Origin: Bacteroides intestinalis DSM 17393
Lineage (GTDB): Bacteria > Bacteroidota > Bacteroidia > Bacteroidales > Bacteroidaceae
Direction: 5' to 3'
Length of the DNA stretch: 64,000 nucleotides
Assembly (NCBI RefSeq): GCF_000172175.1
Contig: NZ_ABJL02000008.1
Span: forward strand, 2,604,001-2,668,000
A program made the position numbers and the translations under genes. How positions within the stretch are numbered: the stretch's first letter is position 1; the number at the start of each line of letters is the position of its first letter. The notes under the pieces were generated by a model. The model was not told the origin of the DNA and did no database searches. It was given only the letters and a program-made list of their open reading frames with translations. Shown one piece after another: positions 8,883-17,675 of this stretch.

Positions 8883-11800
8883 TTAGAAACCTACATTCAA
8901 GCCAAACGTAACACCACGATTGTAATAAGACGTACCGAGATCGAGGTCAATGTAATCAATAGATGAATAGATGTCACCCAGATTACGTCCTTGTACATAT
9001 ACTTTCAATGAATTGATACCTATCTTTTTACAAATGTTTTGCGGGATGTTGTACCCCAAAGAAATATTACGCAGTTTCAGGAAGGAAGCATCCTTATAGC
9101 CCAACAGACCGGCATAAGAGTCACCCGAACCGTAGATAGGCATCTGCCATTCGGCATTCGGATTATCCGGTGTCCAATAGTCTATTTCACGCTGCTGGAA
9201 CTGGCCGGCCTGTGCCTCGCCTCCTGTCGAAATCATGTAACCGAAACGACCGTACAACTCAATTCCCAATTCAACACCTTTCCAAGTAAAATAGTTGCTC
9301 CAGCCCAACGTCCAGCGTGGGGTCTTATTACCCAAAATTATCTTATCATCGTTGGCATCAAGCTGGTAGTCTCCATTCTGATCTACCGGCTTCACCATGC
9401 CGACCTTGAATTTGCTTCCCTTCTCATTCCACTTAGCCATTTCCGCAGCATCTGATTCTTTCCAGATACCATCGGCAGCATAATCATAAAAGACTCCTAT
9501 AGATTGACCAATGAACCATGTGTTGTCAATCATATCATTCTTGCCATTAGCCAGTTCAACAATCTCTTCTTTCTGATAAGCTGCATTGAGAGATGATACC
9601 CATTCAAAATCCTCAGTACGGATGGGAGTTACACTCAACGAAATGTCCACACCGAAGTTCTTTGTCTGCCCGATATTCTGCATTGTAGAAGGATACCCTG
9701 TCAGGGTCGGAATATTTACGGACATCAACAAATCTTTCGTCTTGGAGTGATAAACGTCTATCGTACCATTAATACGGTTACTTAAGAATCCGAAATCAAT
9801 ACCATAGTTCCACTGTGTAGTTTTCTCCCACGACAGGTCTCTATTAGCCATCGAATTGGCTTTCTTACTCATATCTACATAGTAAGGCTCATTAGTCACA
9901 AAAATCATTTGGTTACCCGTCGAAAATGGCATCCAACCTGTAAAGATTCCACCCAATGTACCATAAGGGCTGACGGAAGAGTTACCCGTTGTACCTACAC
10001 CAATACGCAGTTTCAAATTGTCAATCCAAGTAATGTCTTGCATAAACTCTTCCTGGTTAATGCGCCAACCAAGGGCGGCTGACGGGAAAAAATCCCATTT
10101 ATTGCCTGCCGCCAGTACTGACGAACCGTCGTAACGTCCTGATACAGTCAAAAGATAGCGATCATTGAACGAATAGTTTATACGAGCCATGTAGGATGCC
10201 ATCTGGCTTTCGGTCAAACCGGTACCCATGCCTGCTTTGTAACGGGATTGTGTAACATCAACAATCCCCATGTTATTCCATAGCATTTCGGGAACAAGGA
10301 TATCAGATGCACTCATTGAACCGCTTTCATGGTTATTCTTTGAAGCTGTCTGCAACAATGTCACGCCGATGTTGTGCTTGCCAAACTGGCGGTTATAGAG
10401 AATCATATTGTCCAGCGTCCAGGAAAAATAACGGTTAGACCCCCAACTGGCATAATTCGTTGAACCGGCAAGGGATGCCGATGAACTGTCGCGGAAGATA
10501 CCATTGCGATTGTAACGAAAATCAGGACCAAAAGCAAACTTATAGCTCAAACCTTCCAACGGTTTCCACATCTTGCCGAAATCCAATTGTGCGTAGAAAC
10601 TAGCCAATGCACGATAATTTTCACGATCATCGTTCACCTTCTTCCATTCATCCACTACCGTATAAGTACGTGATTCGGTATGCGGCGTAGCAATCACATT
10701 TCCTTCATCATCGTATGGTACAGCATAACGAGGAATGGATTTGGCCAGTCCGTAAATATCACCGGGGCCATTATTCGTACCGGCCATACGATCCACACCA
10801 TACTGTTGGTCTGCAAACGACATATTAATCGATGCTCCTATTTTAATCCAAGGTTTCGGTGTAATATCTACAGTTGCAGCCAGATTAAAACGCTCATATT
10901 CCTGTCCTTTCTGCGTACCTTTGTTATTTAAATAGCCGAAAGAGAAAGATCCTTGCAGATTCTCACTACCACCAGTGGCGCTCAATGTATGTTCATGGGT
11001 GATACCTGTACGCGTTACGATGCCTGTCCAGTCGGTATTGCTTACTTTGGAACCATCCCAAGAGTTACCTTCCCAGCCTTTGTTTACATTTTTCAAAGCA
11101 TAGGTGTCACCCGCAAAGATTTTTTGGTCGTTCTCATAAGTAGGCGCATTACCAGGAGCGTAAACCTCCGGGTTATTGTTGTAGTACGCCCAGCGCTTCC
11201 AAGTAATGTAATCACTGGCACTCATCACAGGCGACTTATCTTCTATAGTTTCCATAGTGACCGTTCCAGAGTAATTTAAGGCAAATTGTCCCACTTTACC
11301 GCGTTTAGTAGTGACAAGCACAACACCATTGGCACCACGCGAACCATAAATAGCCGTAGAAGAAGCATCCTTCAAAATGTCAATCGACTCAATGTCACGC
11401 GGATTTAGTGTCTCGATCCCCCCTGCACTCAAAGGAACACCGTCCACGACATAAAGCGGAGTATTACTGGCATTCAATGAACGATTACCACGGATACGAA
11501 TAGAACCTACAGAACCCGGACGCTGACTGGAAGTAATATCCACACCTGCCGCCTTGCCTTGTAATGCCTCAAAAGCATTGCTTACGGGCTTTGCATTCAG
11601 TTCCTTACTCCCTACGCGTGTCAAAGCACCCGTCACGTCACTCTTCTTCTGAACGCCGTAACCTACTACCACTACTTCATCCAACATTGCATTATCTTCC
11701 TGCAATGTCACCTGGAAATTTGTTTTTCCTGCAACAGAAATTTCCTGGTCTTTATAACCTATAAAAGAAATAGAAATCGTACCATTATTAGGTACATTGG

Positions 11801-12026
11801 AAAGAGTAAATCGACCATCCAAGTCAGTAATCACACCATTAGTAGTGCCTTTAACCAGAACATTGGCACCAATAACCGGTTCACCGGTTTGATCAATTAC
11901 AGTACCCGAAACGGTTTTGCTTTGTGCGGCGGCTCCTATAGCCAATACCGAGAACAAAGCCACGAGAAACAGCCGCTGGAGTTTACCCAGACGACTCAAC
12001 AGACTTAAATTCTTGCTGTTTTTCAT
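8883..12026 (-). CDS. susC-like: SusC-family TonB-dependent oligosaccharide transporter (left pair)
   Basis: Outer-membrane TonB-dependent transporter, 1047 residues. Signal peptide ends near IGAAAQ (about residue 35), followed by a carboxypeptidase-like domain (SKTVSGTVIDQTGEPVIGANV, residues 36-110), the plug (LDEVVVVGYGVQKKSDVTGAL, IYGSRGANGVVLVTTKRG) and a long beta-barrel ending in RGVTFGLNVGF. It imports glycan fragments into the periplasm with the SusD that follows. The first 43 codons are identical in DNA to those of the opposing susC at 14289, whereas the next codons agree only about two-thirds of the time. The start therefore lies inside a 157-bp inverted repeat and is a likely recombination site. 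Confidence 0.96.
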   Translation of the reverse strand: MKNSKNLSLLSRLGKLQRLFLVALFSVLAIGAAAQSKTVSGTVIDQTGEPVIGANVLVKGTTNGVITDLDGRFTLSNVPNNGTISISFIGYKDQEISVAGKTNFQVTLQEDNAMLDEVVVVGYGVQKKSDVTGALTRVGSKELNAKPVSNAFEALQGKAAGVDITSSQRPGSVGSIRIRGNRSLNASNTPLYVVDGVPLSAGGIETLNPRDIESIDILKDASSTAIYGSRGANGVVLVTTKRGKVGQFALNYSGTVTMETIEDKSPVMSASDYITWKRWAYYNNNPEVYAPGNAPTYENDQKIFAGDTYALKNVNKGWEGNSWDGSKVSNTDWTGIVTRTGITHEHTLSATGGSENLQGSFSFGYLNNKGTQKGQEYERFNLAATVDITPKPWIKIGASINMSFADQQYGVDRMAGTNNGPGDIYGLAKSIPRYAVPYDDEGNVIATPHTESRTYTVVDEWKKVNDDRENYRALASFYAQLDFGKMWKPLEGLSYKFAFGPDFRYNRNGIFRDSSSASLAGSTNYASWGSNRYFSWTLDNMILYNRQFGKHNIGVTLLQTASKNNHESGSMSASDILVPEMLWNNMGIVDVTQSRYKAGMGTGLTESQMASYMARINYSFNDRYLLTVSGRYDGSSVLAAGNKWDFFPSAALGWRINQEEFMQDITWIDNLKLRIGVGTTGNSSVSPYGTLGGIFTGWMPFSTGNQMIFVTNEPYYVDMSKKANSMANRDLSWEKTTQWNYGIDFGFLSNRINGTIDVYHSKTKDLLMSVNIPTLTGYPSTMQNIGQTKNFGVDISLSVTPIRTEDFEWVSSLNAAYQKEEIVELANGKNDMIDNTWFIGQSIGVFYDYAADGIWKESDAAEMAKWNEKGSKFKVGMVKPVDQNGDYQLDANDDKIILGNKTPRWTLGWSNYFTWKGVELGIELYGRFGYMISTGGEAQAGQFQQREIDYWTPDNPNAEWQMPIYGSGDSYAGLLGYKDASFLKLRNISLGYNIPQNICKKIGINSLKVYVQGRNLGDIYSSIDYIDLDLGTSYYNRGVTFGLNVGF

Positions 12027-12055
12027 ACTTTAATTATTAAGTTAAACAAAAGTTA
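11899..12055 (-). repeat. Left arm of 157-bp perfect inverted repeat (susC 5' end)
   Basis: By reading both strands, 11899-12055 is the exact reverse complement of 14260-14416. The arm includes 29 bases before the ATG and the codons for the whole signal peptide plus the first residues of the mature SusC. Identity stops abruptly at both borders (coding side after GGGTACTGT, upstream side before TAACTTTTG). Confidence 0.93.
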
Positions 12056-12107
12056 GTTTTCTATTCTCTCAGGAGAATTAAGGTCTCCCACCTGTGAAAA
12101 AGTGTTG

Positions 12108-12164
12108 CAAATATATATGCAAAGTACAAAAAAGGGAATGTAGGATTGTGTCAAAGCATGGAAA
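12108..12164 (-). promoter_or_regulatory. Promoter and candidate HTCS operator of the left susC
   Basis: Minus-strand -7 box TATATTTG (12115-12108) with a second candidate TACTTTGC at 12126-12119. TTTCCATG lies at 12164-12157, 41 bp upstream of the TATATTTG box. The downstream half-site is weak (CCTACATT). This promoter lies inside the putative invertible segment, so inversion would place it in front of the other susC. Confidence 0.5.
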
Positions 12165-12209
12165 ATTCAGTCTTTTCAACTGAAAAATAGTATCAACGAC
12201 TGTGAATAA

Positions 12210-12243
12210 AATCAAAATGATTAGTCTTCGTAGCATTTTGATT
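12210..12243. promoter_or_regulatory. Inverted repeat upstream of the recombinase gene
   Basis: AATCAAAATG (12210-12219) and CATTTTGATT (12234-12243) form a perfect 10-bp inverted repeat with a 14-base spacer; similarity continues outward (GAATAA / TTATTCC). It lies about 75 bases before the recombinase start, beside a weak -7-like TAATATTG at 12281-12288. It could be an operator for the recombinase or a recombinase-binding site. Confidence 0.35.
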
Positions 12244-12315
12244 ATTCCGGGCATTTTATTATCGGAATTGTTACTCTAATATTGTAGCGAGAAACATATA
12301 AATCCAAAAACGAAT

Positions 12316-13497
12316 ATGGCCAATCTTTCAATAGTCATTGTACCTACAAAAAAGTTATCCAATGGAAGACATCGAATAAGAATTGCAGTAGCGCACCGTT
12401 CGCAAACCAGATATATTTCTACTCAATTCATATTGGATTCTGCAAACCAAATGAAAAATGGTAAAGTCGTCAGGCACGAAAATGCAGCAAATATTAACAC
12501 TTGCCTGCGCAAGATAATCTATGAATACGAAGAAATCTTATCATCCATCCATTATTTACAAACACTGTCGTGTACGGAGTTGATACATACCATTACCCGT
12601 GAACAACAAAAAAAAGGAGTTACTTTTTGTGTGATAGCTGACGAATACCTCTCTTCTATGAGAAATGAAGAGCAAAAGAAGTCCTATAAGTTGTACAGGA
12701 TAGCCTGTGAAAAATTTCAGAAGTATATGAAAGGAGATTTCCCTCTGATACAACTTACGCCACTGCATATACAAGGTTTTGCCAATACAATGAAAGAAGA
12801 AGGGTTGTCCGCAACCTCTGTCAGAATTTACCTTACCTTAATAAGAGTCATACTGAACTATGCCAGGAAAATGAACTACGTAAATTATCCGGTCCATCCT
12901 TTTGTGCTATTCAAAATGCCAGTCAGTAACGTCAGGGAATTAGACTTAACCATAGATGAAATGAAAAGAATCAGGGATGTAAAATTGTGCAAACCGACCC
13001 TGAAAATGGTACGGGATCTATTCATGCTTACTTATTATTTAGGTGGCATTAACTTGAGAGACTTGATGGAATACGATTTTAAAGACCGGAACTGCATGCG
13101 GTATGTGCGTCATAAAACCCGGAACAGCAAGAAGAGTGAGAACGAAATAGCCTTTACCATTCAACCGGAAGCACAAGATATCATCAATAAGTACATATCA
13201 GAAAGCGGAAAATTAGTCTTTGGCAAATACTCGTCTTATGAGAAAGTATATAGTTTAGTGTTCAGACATATATATAAGGTGGCAAAGTTAGCCGGAGTTA
13301 CTAGAAAAGTATCCTATTACTCCGCCAGAAAAACATTTGCCCAACATGGATATGAATTAGGAATTGAAATAGAAAAAATAGAATATTGCATAGGGCATAG
13401 CATGAAAAACAACCGTCCCATATTCAATTATATCAGAATCATGCAGGAGCATGCTGATAAAGTGTTCAGAGCAATTCTCGACCGATTAATTCAATAA
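12316..13497 (+). CDS. Tyrosine recombinase between the two susC genes
   Basis: 393-residue site-specific recombinase of the Bacteroides integrase type. An N-terminal arm-type domain (SIVIVPTKKLSNGRHRIRIAVAH) is followed by a SAM-like core-binding domain (YLSSMRNEEQKKSYKLY...FANTMKEEGLSATSVRIYLTLIRVIL) and a catalytic domain. The first catalytic Arg region reads LGGINLRD (residues 242-249) where a canonical enzyme has Arg. The second region is YYSARKTFA with Arg338 and no His at the usual position, then IGHS (His361) and probable nucleophile Tyr372 in NYIR. It lies between the 157-bp inverted repeats, so it is the obvious candidate to invert them. Known relatives include shufflon-type invertases and mobile-element integrases; no element boundaries are seen here. 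Confidence 0.85.
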   Translation: MANLSIVIVPTKKLSNGRHRIRIAVAHRSQTRYISTQFILDSANQMKNGKVVRHENAANINTCLRKIIYEYEEILSSIHYLQTLSCTELIHTITREQQKKGVTFCVIADEYLSSMRNEEQKKSYKLYRIACEKFQKYMKGDFPLIQLTPLHIQGFANTMKEEGLSATSVRIYLTLIRVILNYARKMNYVNYPVHPFVLFKMPVSNVRELDLTIDEMKRIRDVKLCKPTLKMVRDLFMLTYYLGGINLRDLMEYDFKDRNCMRYVRHKTRNSKKSENEIAFTIQPEAQDIINKYISESGKLVFGKYSSYEKVYSLVFRHIYKVAKLAGVTRKVSYYSARKTFAQHGYELGIEIEKIEYCIGHSMKNNRPIFNYIRIMQEHADKVFRAILDRLIQ

Positions 13498-13531
13498 ATG
13501 CAAGTTCTTTAATAATGCTTTAATATTCAAC

Positions 13532-13700
13532 GCATTACATTTACCAATTGTTTTTCTCATAATGTAAAAGCATTTACCACAGGATGTAACGGTCTTTACC
13601 GCTTATTGTAACGGCCTTTACCACGGTATGTAACGAGTTTTACCACGGCATGTAAATGGAGTTACCGTGTGGCGTTAAAAGAGTTATTGTGTGGTGTTCT
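13532..13700. repeat. Intergenic 22-bp-period repeat array (copy A)
   Basis: A leader of about 54 bases (GCATTACATTTACCAAT...) is followed by five units of exactly 22 bp starting at 13586, 13608, 13630, 13652 and 13674. Units follow a GTAACG...TTTACC pattern that drifts to GTTA...GTT in the last units. Copy B at 59301-59511 has nearly the same leader and seven units. Both begin just after a gene end (recombinase, GH109). Not CRISPR: there are no conserved repeats with unique spacers. Confidence 0.75.
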
Positions 13701-14259
13701 GTAAAGTATGCGATCAGTTGGCGGAATGACTTTCCCTTTGTGTCCGAAAGAGATCAAGGCTGGAGTTGGGCAGTATCCGGTCCGTATCAACTCCGTAACA
13801 GATTCGGTTAGAAGTACCTCTATGTGGAGATGGTACGGAGCAAATAAGGGTTTGCCCCCTTTTTGATATACCTCTGACAGGATATTGACAGCTTCCAAAT
13901 TCCGCCAACGAATTAAACAGACTCAAATCTACTGCAAAAAAGGATATTTATGTGCGATCTGGCGAGGCTTACAAAAACCATCCATAAGAACTGAGGATGA
14001 GTATGTTATGGATAAAGTGCCTCTTCATTCTCCACATATACACCTGAAAATCAAAGAAAAATCTTCATCGGTGTAGGATGTAGGAAAGATTGATGAAAAC
14101 ATTGTTTGAATGAAAAACTTGGGAGCACAACATTTTAATAACCAACTCAGGGAGAAACTCAAATGATAAGCGTAAAACTTTGCTCTGAATTATTGTATTG
14201 AAACTCTTGATGTACCTCTATATCAGAGCCTCAGCTATTCTATTTGGATATTATCAAGT
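13701..14259. other. Non-coding part of the putative invertible segment
   Basis: No convincing gene. Short dyads are present: GTTGGCGGAAT (13717-13727) with ATTCCGCCAAC (13899-13909), GGAGTTG/CAACTCC near 13760-13790, and GCTCTGA/TCAGAGC near 14182-14232. I find no TAnnTTTG box and no TTTCCATG-like half-site in front of the right susC. In this orientation that pair lacks a recognisable promoter. Confidence 0.5.
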
Positions 14260-14416
14260 TAACTTTTGTTTAACTTAATAATTAAAGTATGAAAAACAGC
14301 AAGAATTTAAGTCTGTTGAGTCGTCTGGGTAAACTCCAGCGGCTGTTTCTCGTGGCTTTGTTCTCGGTATTGGCTATAGGAGCCGCCGCACAAAGCAAAA
14401 CCGTTTCGGGTACTGT
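14260..14416 (+). repeat. Right arm of 157-bp perfect inverted repeat (susC 5' end)
   Basis: Exact inverted copy of 11899-12055, beginning TAACTTTTGTTTAAC and ending GGGTACTGT. It holds the start codon (14289) and the first 42 full codons of the right susC. Because both arms are in the same reading frame position, recombination anywhere in them leaves both genes intact. Confidence 0.93.
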
Positions 14417-17400
14417 CACCGACAAAACGGGTGAAACTGTAATTGGAGCCAGTGTAGTAGTAAAAGGTACTACAAATGGTACAATTACCGATATCGATGG
14501 TAAATTTACCATCTCCAATGTACCTGACAATGGGATTATACAGGTGAGTTTTGTCGGATACAAAACTCAGGATATTCCTGCGGGGGGGAAATCCGTTTTT
14601 CATATTACATTAGAAGAAGATGCTGAAATTCTGGATGAAGTAGTGGTAGTAGGTTATGGTGTACAGAAGAAAAGCGACGTAACCGGAGCACTAACTCAAG
14701 TAACGGAAAAAACAATCAAAGAGCGCCCGGTACAGAATGCTTTACAAGCGATGCAAGGTAAAGCTGCCGGCGTGCAAATTACATCCAACAACCGCCCGGG
14801 GGAACTGGGTGATGTACGTATCCGTGGTAATCGTTCCATTAATGCAAGCAACGACCCGCTATATGTAATCGATGGAATCCCGATGACTGCAGGTTCTATG
14901 GCTGATGTCAATCCCAACGATATAGAATCTATGGAAATTTTGAAGGATGCGTCTGCCACAGCTATTTATGGTTCACGTGGAGCCAACGGCGTCGTCCTGA
15001 TCAGTACCAAAAAGGGTAAAACCGGCAAGGTGACCATTAACTACGATGGTTCAATGTCCTTTTCAACGATTGATTCTATGACTGACTGGATGAACTCAGG
15101 AGAACTGATTGACTGGAATCGCCAGTCTAATATTAATGCAAATGCATATACAGGTAAGTATGGCAATGCTCCCGACCCCGATATTGATGGTGATGCGTAT
15201 TTTGGCGGTGTAACCAAATACCCCTATCTGCGTCCAGTATTCAATTCGGCCTTCCAATTTAATAGCGATGGTACTCCTGTATTACGTGACGCCACCGAAT
15301 ATGAACAAAAGGTTCTGGGATATGCTGCCAGAGTTCCGGTATACGATTCCTCGAAAATACCCACAACTCCCTGGACAGACTATGTAACCCGCACGGCAAT
15401 TACTCACAATCACCAGTTATCCCTGTCTGCCGGTACCGAAAAATCAAAACTTTATATGTCTTTGGCATATCTGGACCAGCAATCACCGATGAAGGATCAG
15501 GACTACAAACGCTATACAGTGAATTTGAATGGGGAAATACAGGCTACCGATTTCCTGAAAGTTGGCATGGGCGTTAATCTCAGCCATTCCATTAAAAATT
15601 ATGGTATTGTAAGTAACTTCTCAAACACTACTGCCAAAGACTCTTATGGTTTAGCCACCAACCTGATGCCATATGCACCGGCATACGATGAAAACGGTTC
15701 CTTACTGAGCCCGTCTGATGGTCCTTCGCAACACAATGCACTACTGAACATTGACCAGGCGCAGAATGAAACACGCTATTACGGAGCTATGTTAAGCTCT
15801 TTTGCTGAACTGGACTTCGGGAAAATCTGGACTCCGCTGGAAGGTATAAGATGGCGTACAAACTTCGGTGCACAATACCGTAATGCACGCGAAGGTAGTT
15901 ATTATGGTAACGATTTCACCAATCCGCTAGGGTATGCCTCAACAGAACCGAATGTAGCTTACAACAACCAAAGCCAGAAATTGGCATGGACATTGGAAAA
16001 TATGATTTTTGTAAACAAAACATTCAATAGAATCCACTCTTTGGGACTGACATTAATGCAATCTGCCGAATATTATCGTACAGAAGGTATCGAGGTACGC
16101 GCTTATGAATGTAAATTCCCCACCGCATTGTGGTATAGTGTAGGTGACTCTAACACATCAAAGGCCGGTATAGGTTCCTCATTCAGCGAACAACAACGCG
16201 CTTCTTATATGGGCCGCATTAATTATTCTTTGATGGACCGTTATCTGATTACCTTGACAGGTCGTTGGGATGGTGCTTCAATGTTAGCCGTAGATAATAA
16301 ATGGGATTTCTTCCCTTCAGCCGCCCTGGCATGGAAGGTGAATGAGGAAAATTTCCTGCAAGCTATAGGATGGATCAATACATTGAAAGTACGTGTAGGT
16401 TATGGTGTGACCGGTAATGCTTCTGTCAGTCCATATCAAACAGGTGGAGCAATGGTTTCACAATGGGCAAACAAGCCTTTCGGGCAAGGTGCAGTAACCA
16501 CAAACACCACCGGTGCCAAGGCTTCCGTATTGCCCAACAAAATGCTTGGTTGGGAGAAAACTGCTTCCACGAATGTGGGTATCGACTTCGGCTTCCTGAA
16601 TAATAGAATCACCGGTAGTGCCGAATACTACATTGCCAAAACTTCTGATTTACTATTAAACCGTTCTATTCCTATCATGACCGGATATACCCAAATTTTA
16701 TCGAATGTAGGCAAGACTCAAAATAAGGGTTTTGAATTAACATTGTCTACTGTAAATGTCCAAACCAAAGACTTTACCTGGAAAACCGATTTCACCTTCT
16801 CTACTAACAAAGAAAAGATAGTAGAATTGGCTGATGGTAAAAATGACGATACCGCCAATAGCTGGTTTATAGGAAAACCAATCAATGAGGTTTGGACATA
16901 CAAATACGATCGCCTGTGGCAGAATACTACTGATGACCAAAAACTGCTGGCAGTTTATAAAGCAAATGGTATTACGATGTTCCCAGGTATGGCTAAATTG
17001 GTAGATCAACCATTCATCGAAGTACCAAAAGGTACAGAAGGAGCAGTAACAAAAACTATTGATGTCAATGGACAGAAGCAAGAAATCACTTATATGAATA
17101 ACGGTTTCGGAAAATTTGATAATGATGACAATCATTTCTTAGGTTCATTTACCCCGAAATGGGAAGGTGGTTTTACTACTACATTCATTTACAAGAACTG
17201 GCAGCTGAATGCATTTGTCTATGGCCGCTTCGGCAATACGTATTACGGATTAATGCAAACTTACGGACGTCGCGTTGAGAAGGATACCTGGAGTCCTGAA
17301 AATACGGGAGCCCGATTCCCGCAACCGCGCGCAGGAGGAGAGACTTTTACAGACTATAGTGCTTATATGAGTTACACTAAAGGCAATATGGTTGCCATCC

Positions 17401-17648
17401 GTAACATTGCATTATCATATACACTGCCCGAAAAAATTCTAAATAAGATAGGTGCGTCCAGTTGCTCTATTTATGCCCAAGTACTGAACCCCTTCATTTT
17501 CGGGGGTGAATTAGTAAAGGCAGGAATCAACCCGGATGATACTACAGGATGGAGCGAAAGTACTAATCCGACTAATTATATTGGAGGCCAGACCAATAAT
17601 ACAGTGTTGAACCGCAGTTATGTGATAGGTCTGAGACTTGGCTTTTAA
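14289..17648 (+). CDS. susC-like: SusC-family TonB-dependent oligosaccharide transporter (right pair)
   Basis: Outer-membrane TonB-dependent transporter of 1119 residues. Layout: signal peptide identical to the left SusC, carboxypeptidase-like domain (SKTVSGTVTDKTGETVIGASV), plug (ILDEVVVVGYGVQKKSDVTGAL, ATAIYGSRGANGVVLISTKKG), barrel ending RSYVIGLRLGF. Beyond the shared N-terminus, the barrel differs considerably from the left SusC, so the two probably take different oligosaccharides. A G7 run at 14582-14588 lies in the carboxypeptidase-like domain (PAGGKS). It is followed 28 bases later by its SusD. No promoter is recognised upstream in the present orientation. Confidence 0.96.
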   Translation: MKNSKNLSLLSRLGKLQRLFLVALFSVLAIGAAAQSKTVSGTVTDKTGETVIGASVVVKGTTNGTITDIDGKFTISNVPDNGIIQVSFVGYKTQDIPAGGKSVFHITLEEDAEILDEVVVVGYGVQKKSDVTGALTQVTEKTIKERPVQNALQAMQGKAAGVQITSNNRPGELGDVRIRGNRSINASNDPLYVIDGIPMTAGSMADVNPNDIESMEILKDASATAIYGSRGANGVVLISTKKGKTGKVTINYDGSMSFSTIDSMTDWMNSGELIDWNRQSNINANAYTGKYGNAPDPDIDGDAYFGGVTKYPYLRPVFNSAFQFNSDGTPVLRDATEYEQKVLGYAARVPVYDSSKIPTTPWTDYVTRTAITHNHQLSLSAGTEKSKLYMSLAYLDQQSPMKDQDYKRYTVNLNGEIQATDFLKVGMGVNLSHSIKNYGIVSNFSNTTAKDSYGLATNLMPYAPAYDENGSLLSPSDGPSQHNALLNIDQAQNETRYYGAMLSSFAELDFGKIWTPLEGIRWRTNFGAQYRNAREGSYYGNDFTNPLGYASTEPNVAYNNQSQKLAWTLENMIFVNKTFNRIHSLGLTLMQSAEYYRTEGIEVRAYECKFPTALWYSVGDSNTSKAGIGSSFSEQQRASYMGRINYSLMDRYLITLTGRWDGASMLAVDNKWDFFPSAALAWKVNEENFLQAIGWINTLKVRVGYGVTGNASVSPYQTGGAMVSQWANKPFGQGAVTTNTTGAKASVLPNKMLGWEKTASTNVGIDFGFLNNRITGSAEYYIAKTSDLLLNRSIPIMTGYTQILSNVGKTQNKGFELTLSTVNVQTKDFTWKTDFTFSTNKEKIVELADGKNDDTANSWFIGKPINEVWTYKYDRLWQNTTDDQKLLAVYKANGITMFPGMAKLVDQPFIEVPKGTEGAVTKTIDVNGQKQEITYMNNGFGKFDNDDNHFLGSFTPKWEGGFTTTFIYKNWQLNAFVYGRFGNTYYGLMQTYGRRVEKDTWSPENTGARFPQPRAGGETFTDYSAYMSYTKGNMVAIRNIALSYTLPEKILNKIGASSCSIYAQVLNPFIFGGELVKAGINPDDTTGWSESTNPTNYIGGQTNNTVLNRSYVIGLRLGF

Positions 17649-17675
17649 ATAACAGAATATTAAGATAAATACAAT

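Noticed and set aside
13717..13909. 11-bp inverted repeat GTTGGCGGAAT as the recombinase crossover site
   Set aside because: Much shorter than the 157-bp arms and placed so that its inversion would leave both promoters where they are.
13662..14076. Small ORFs in the segment between recombinase and right susC
   Set aside because: Short, overlapping on both strands, no domain, no ribosome binding site; they run through repeats and dyads.
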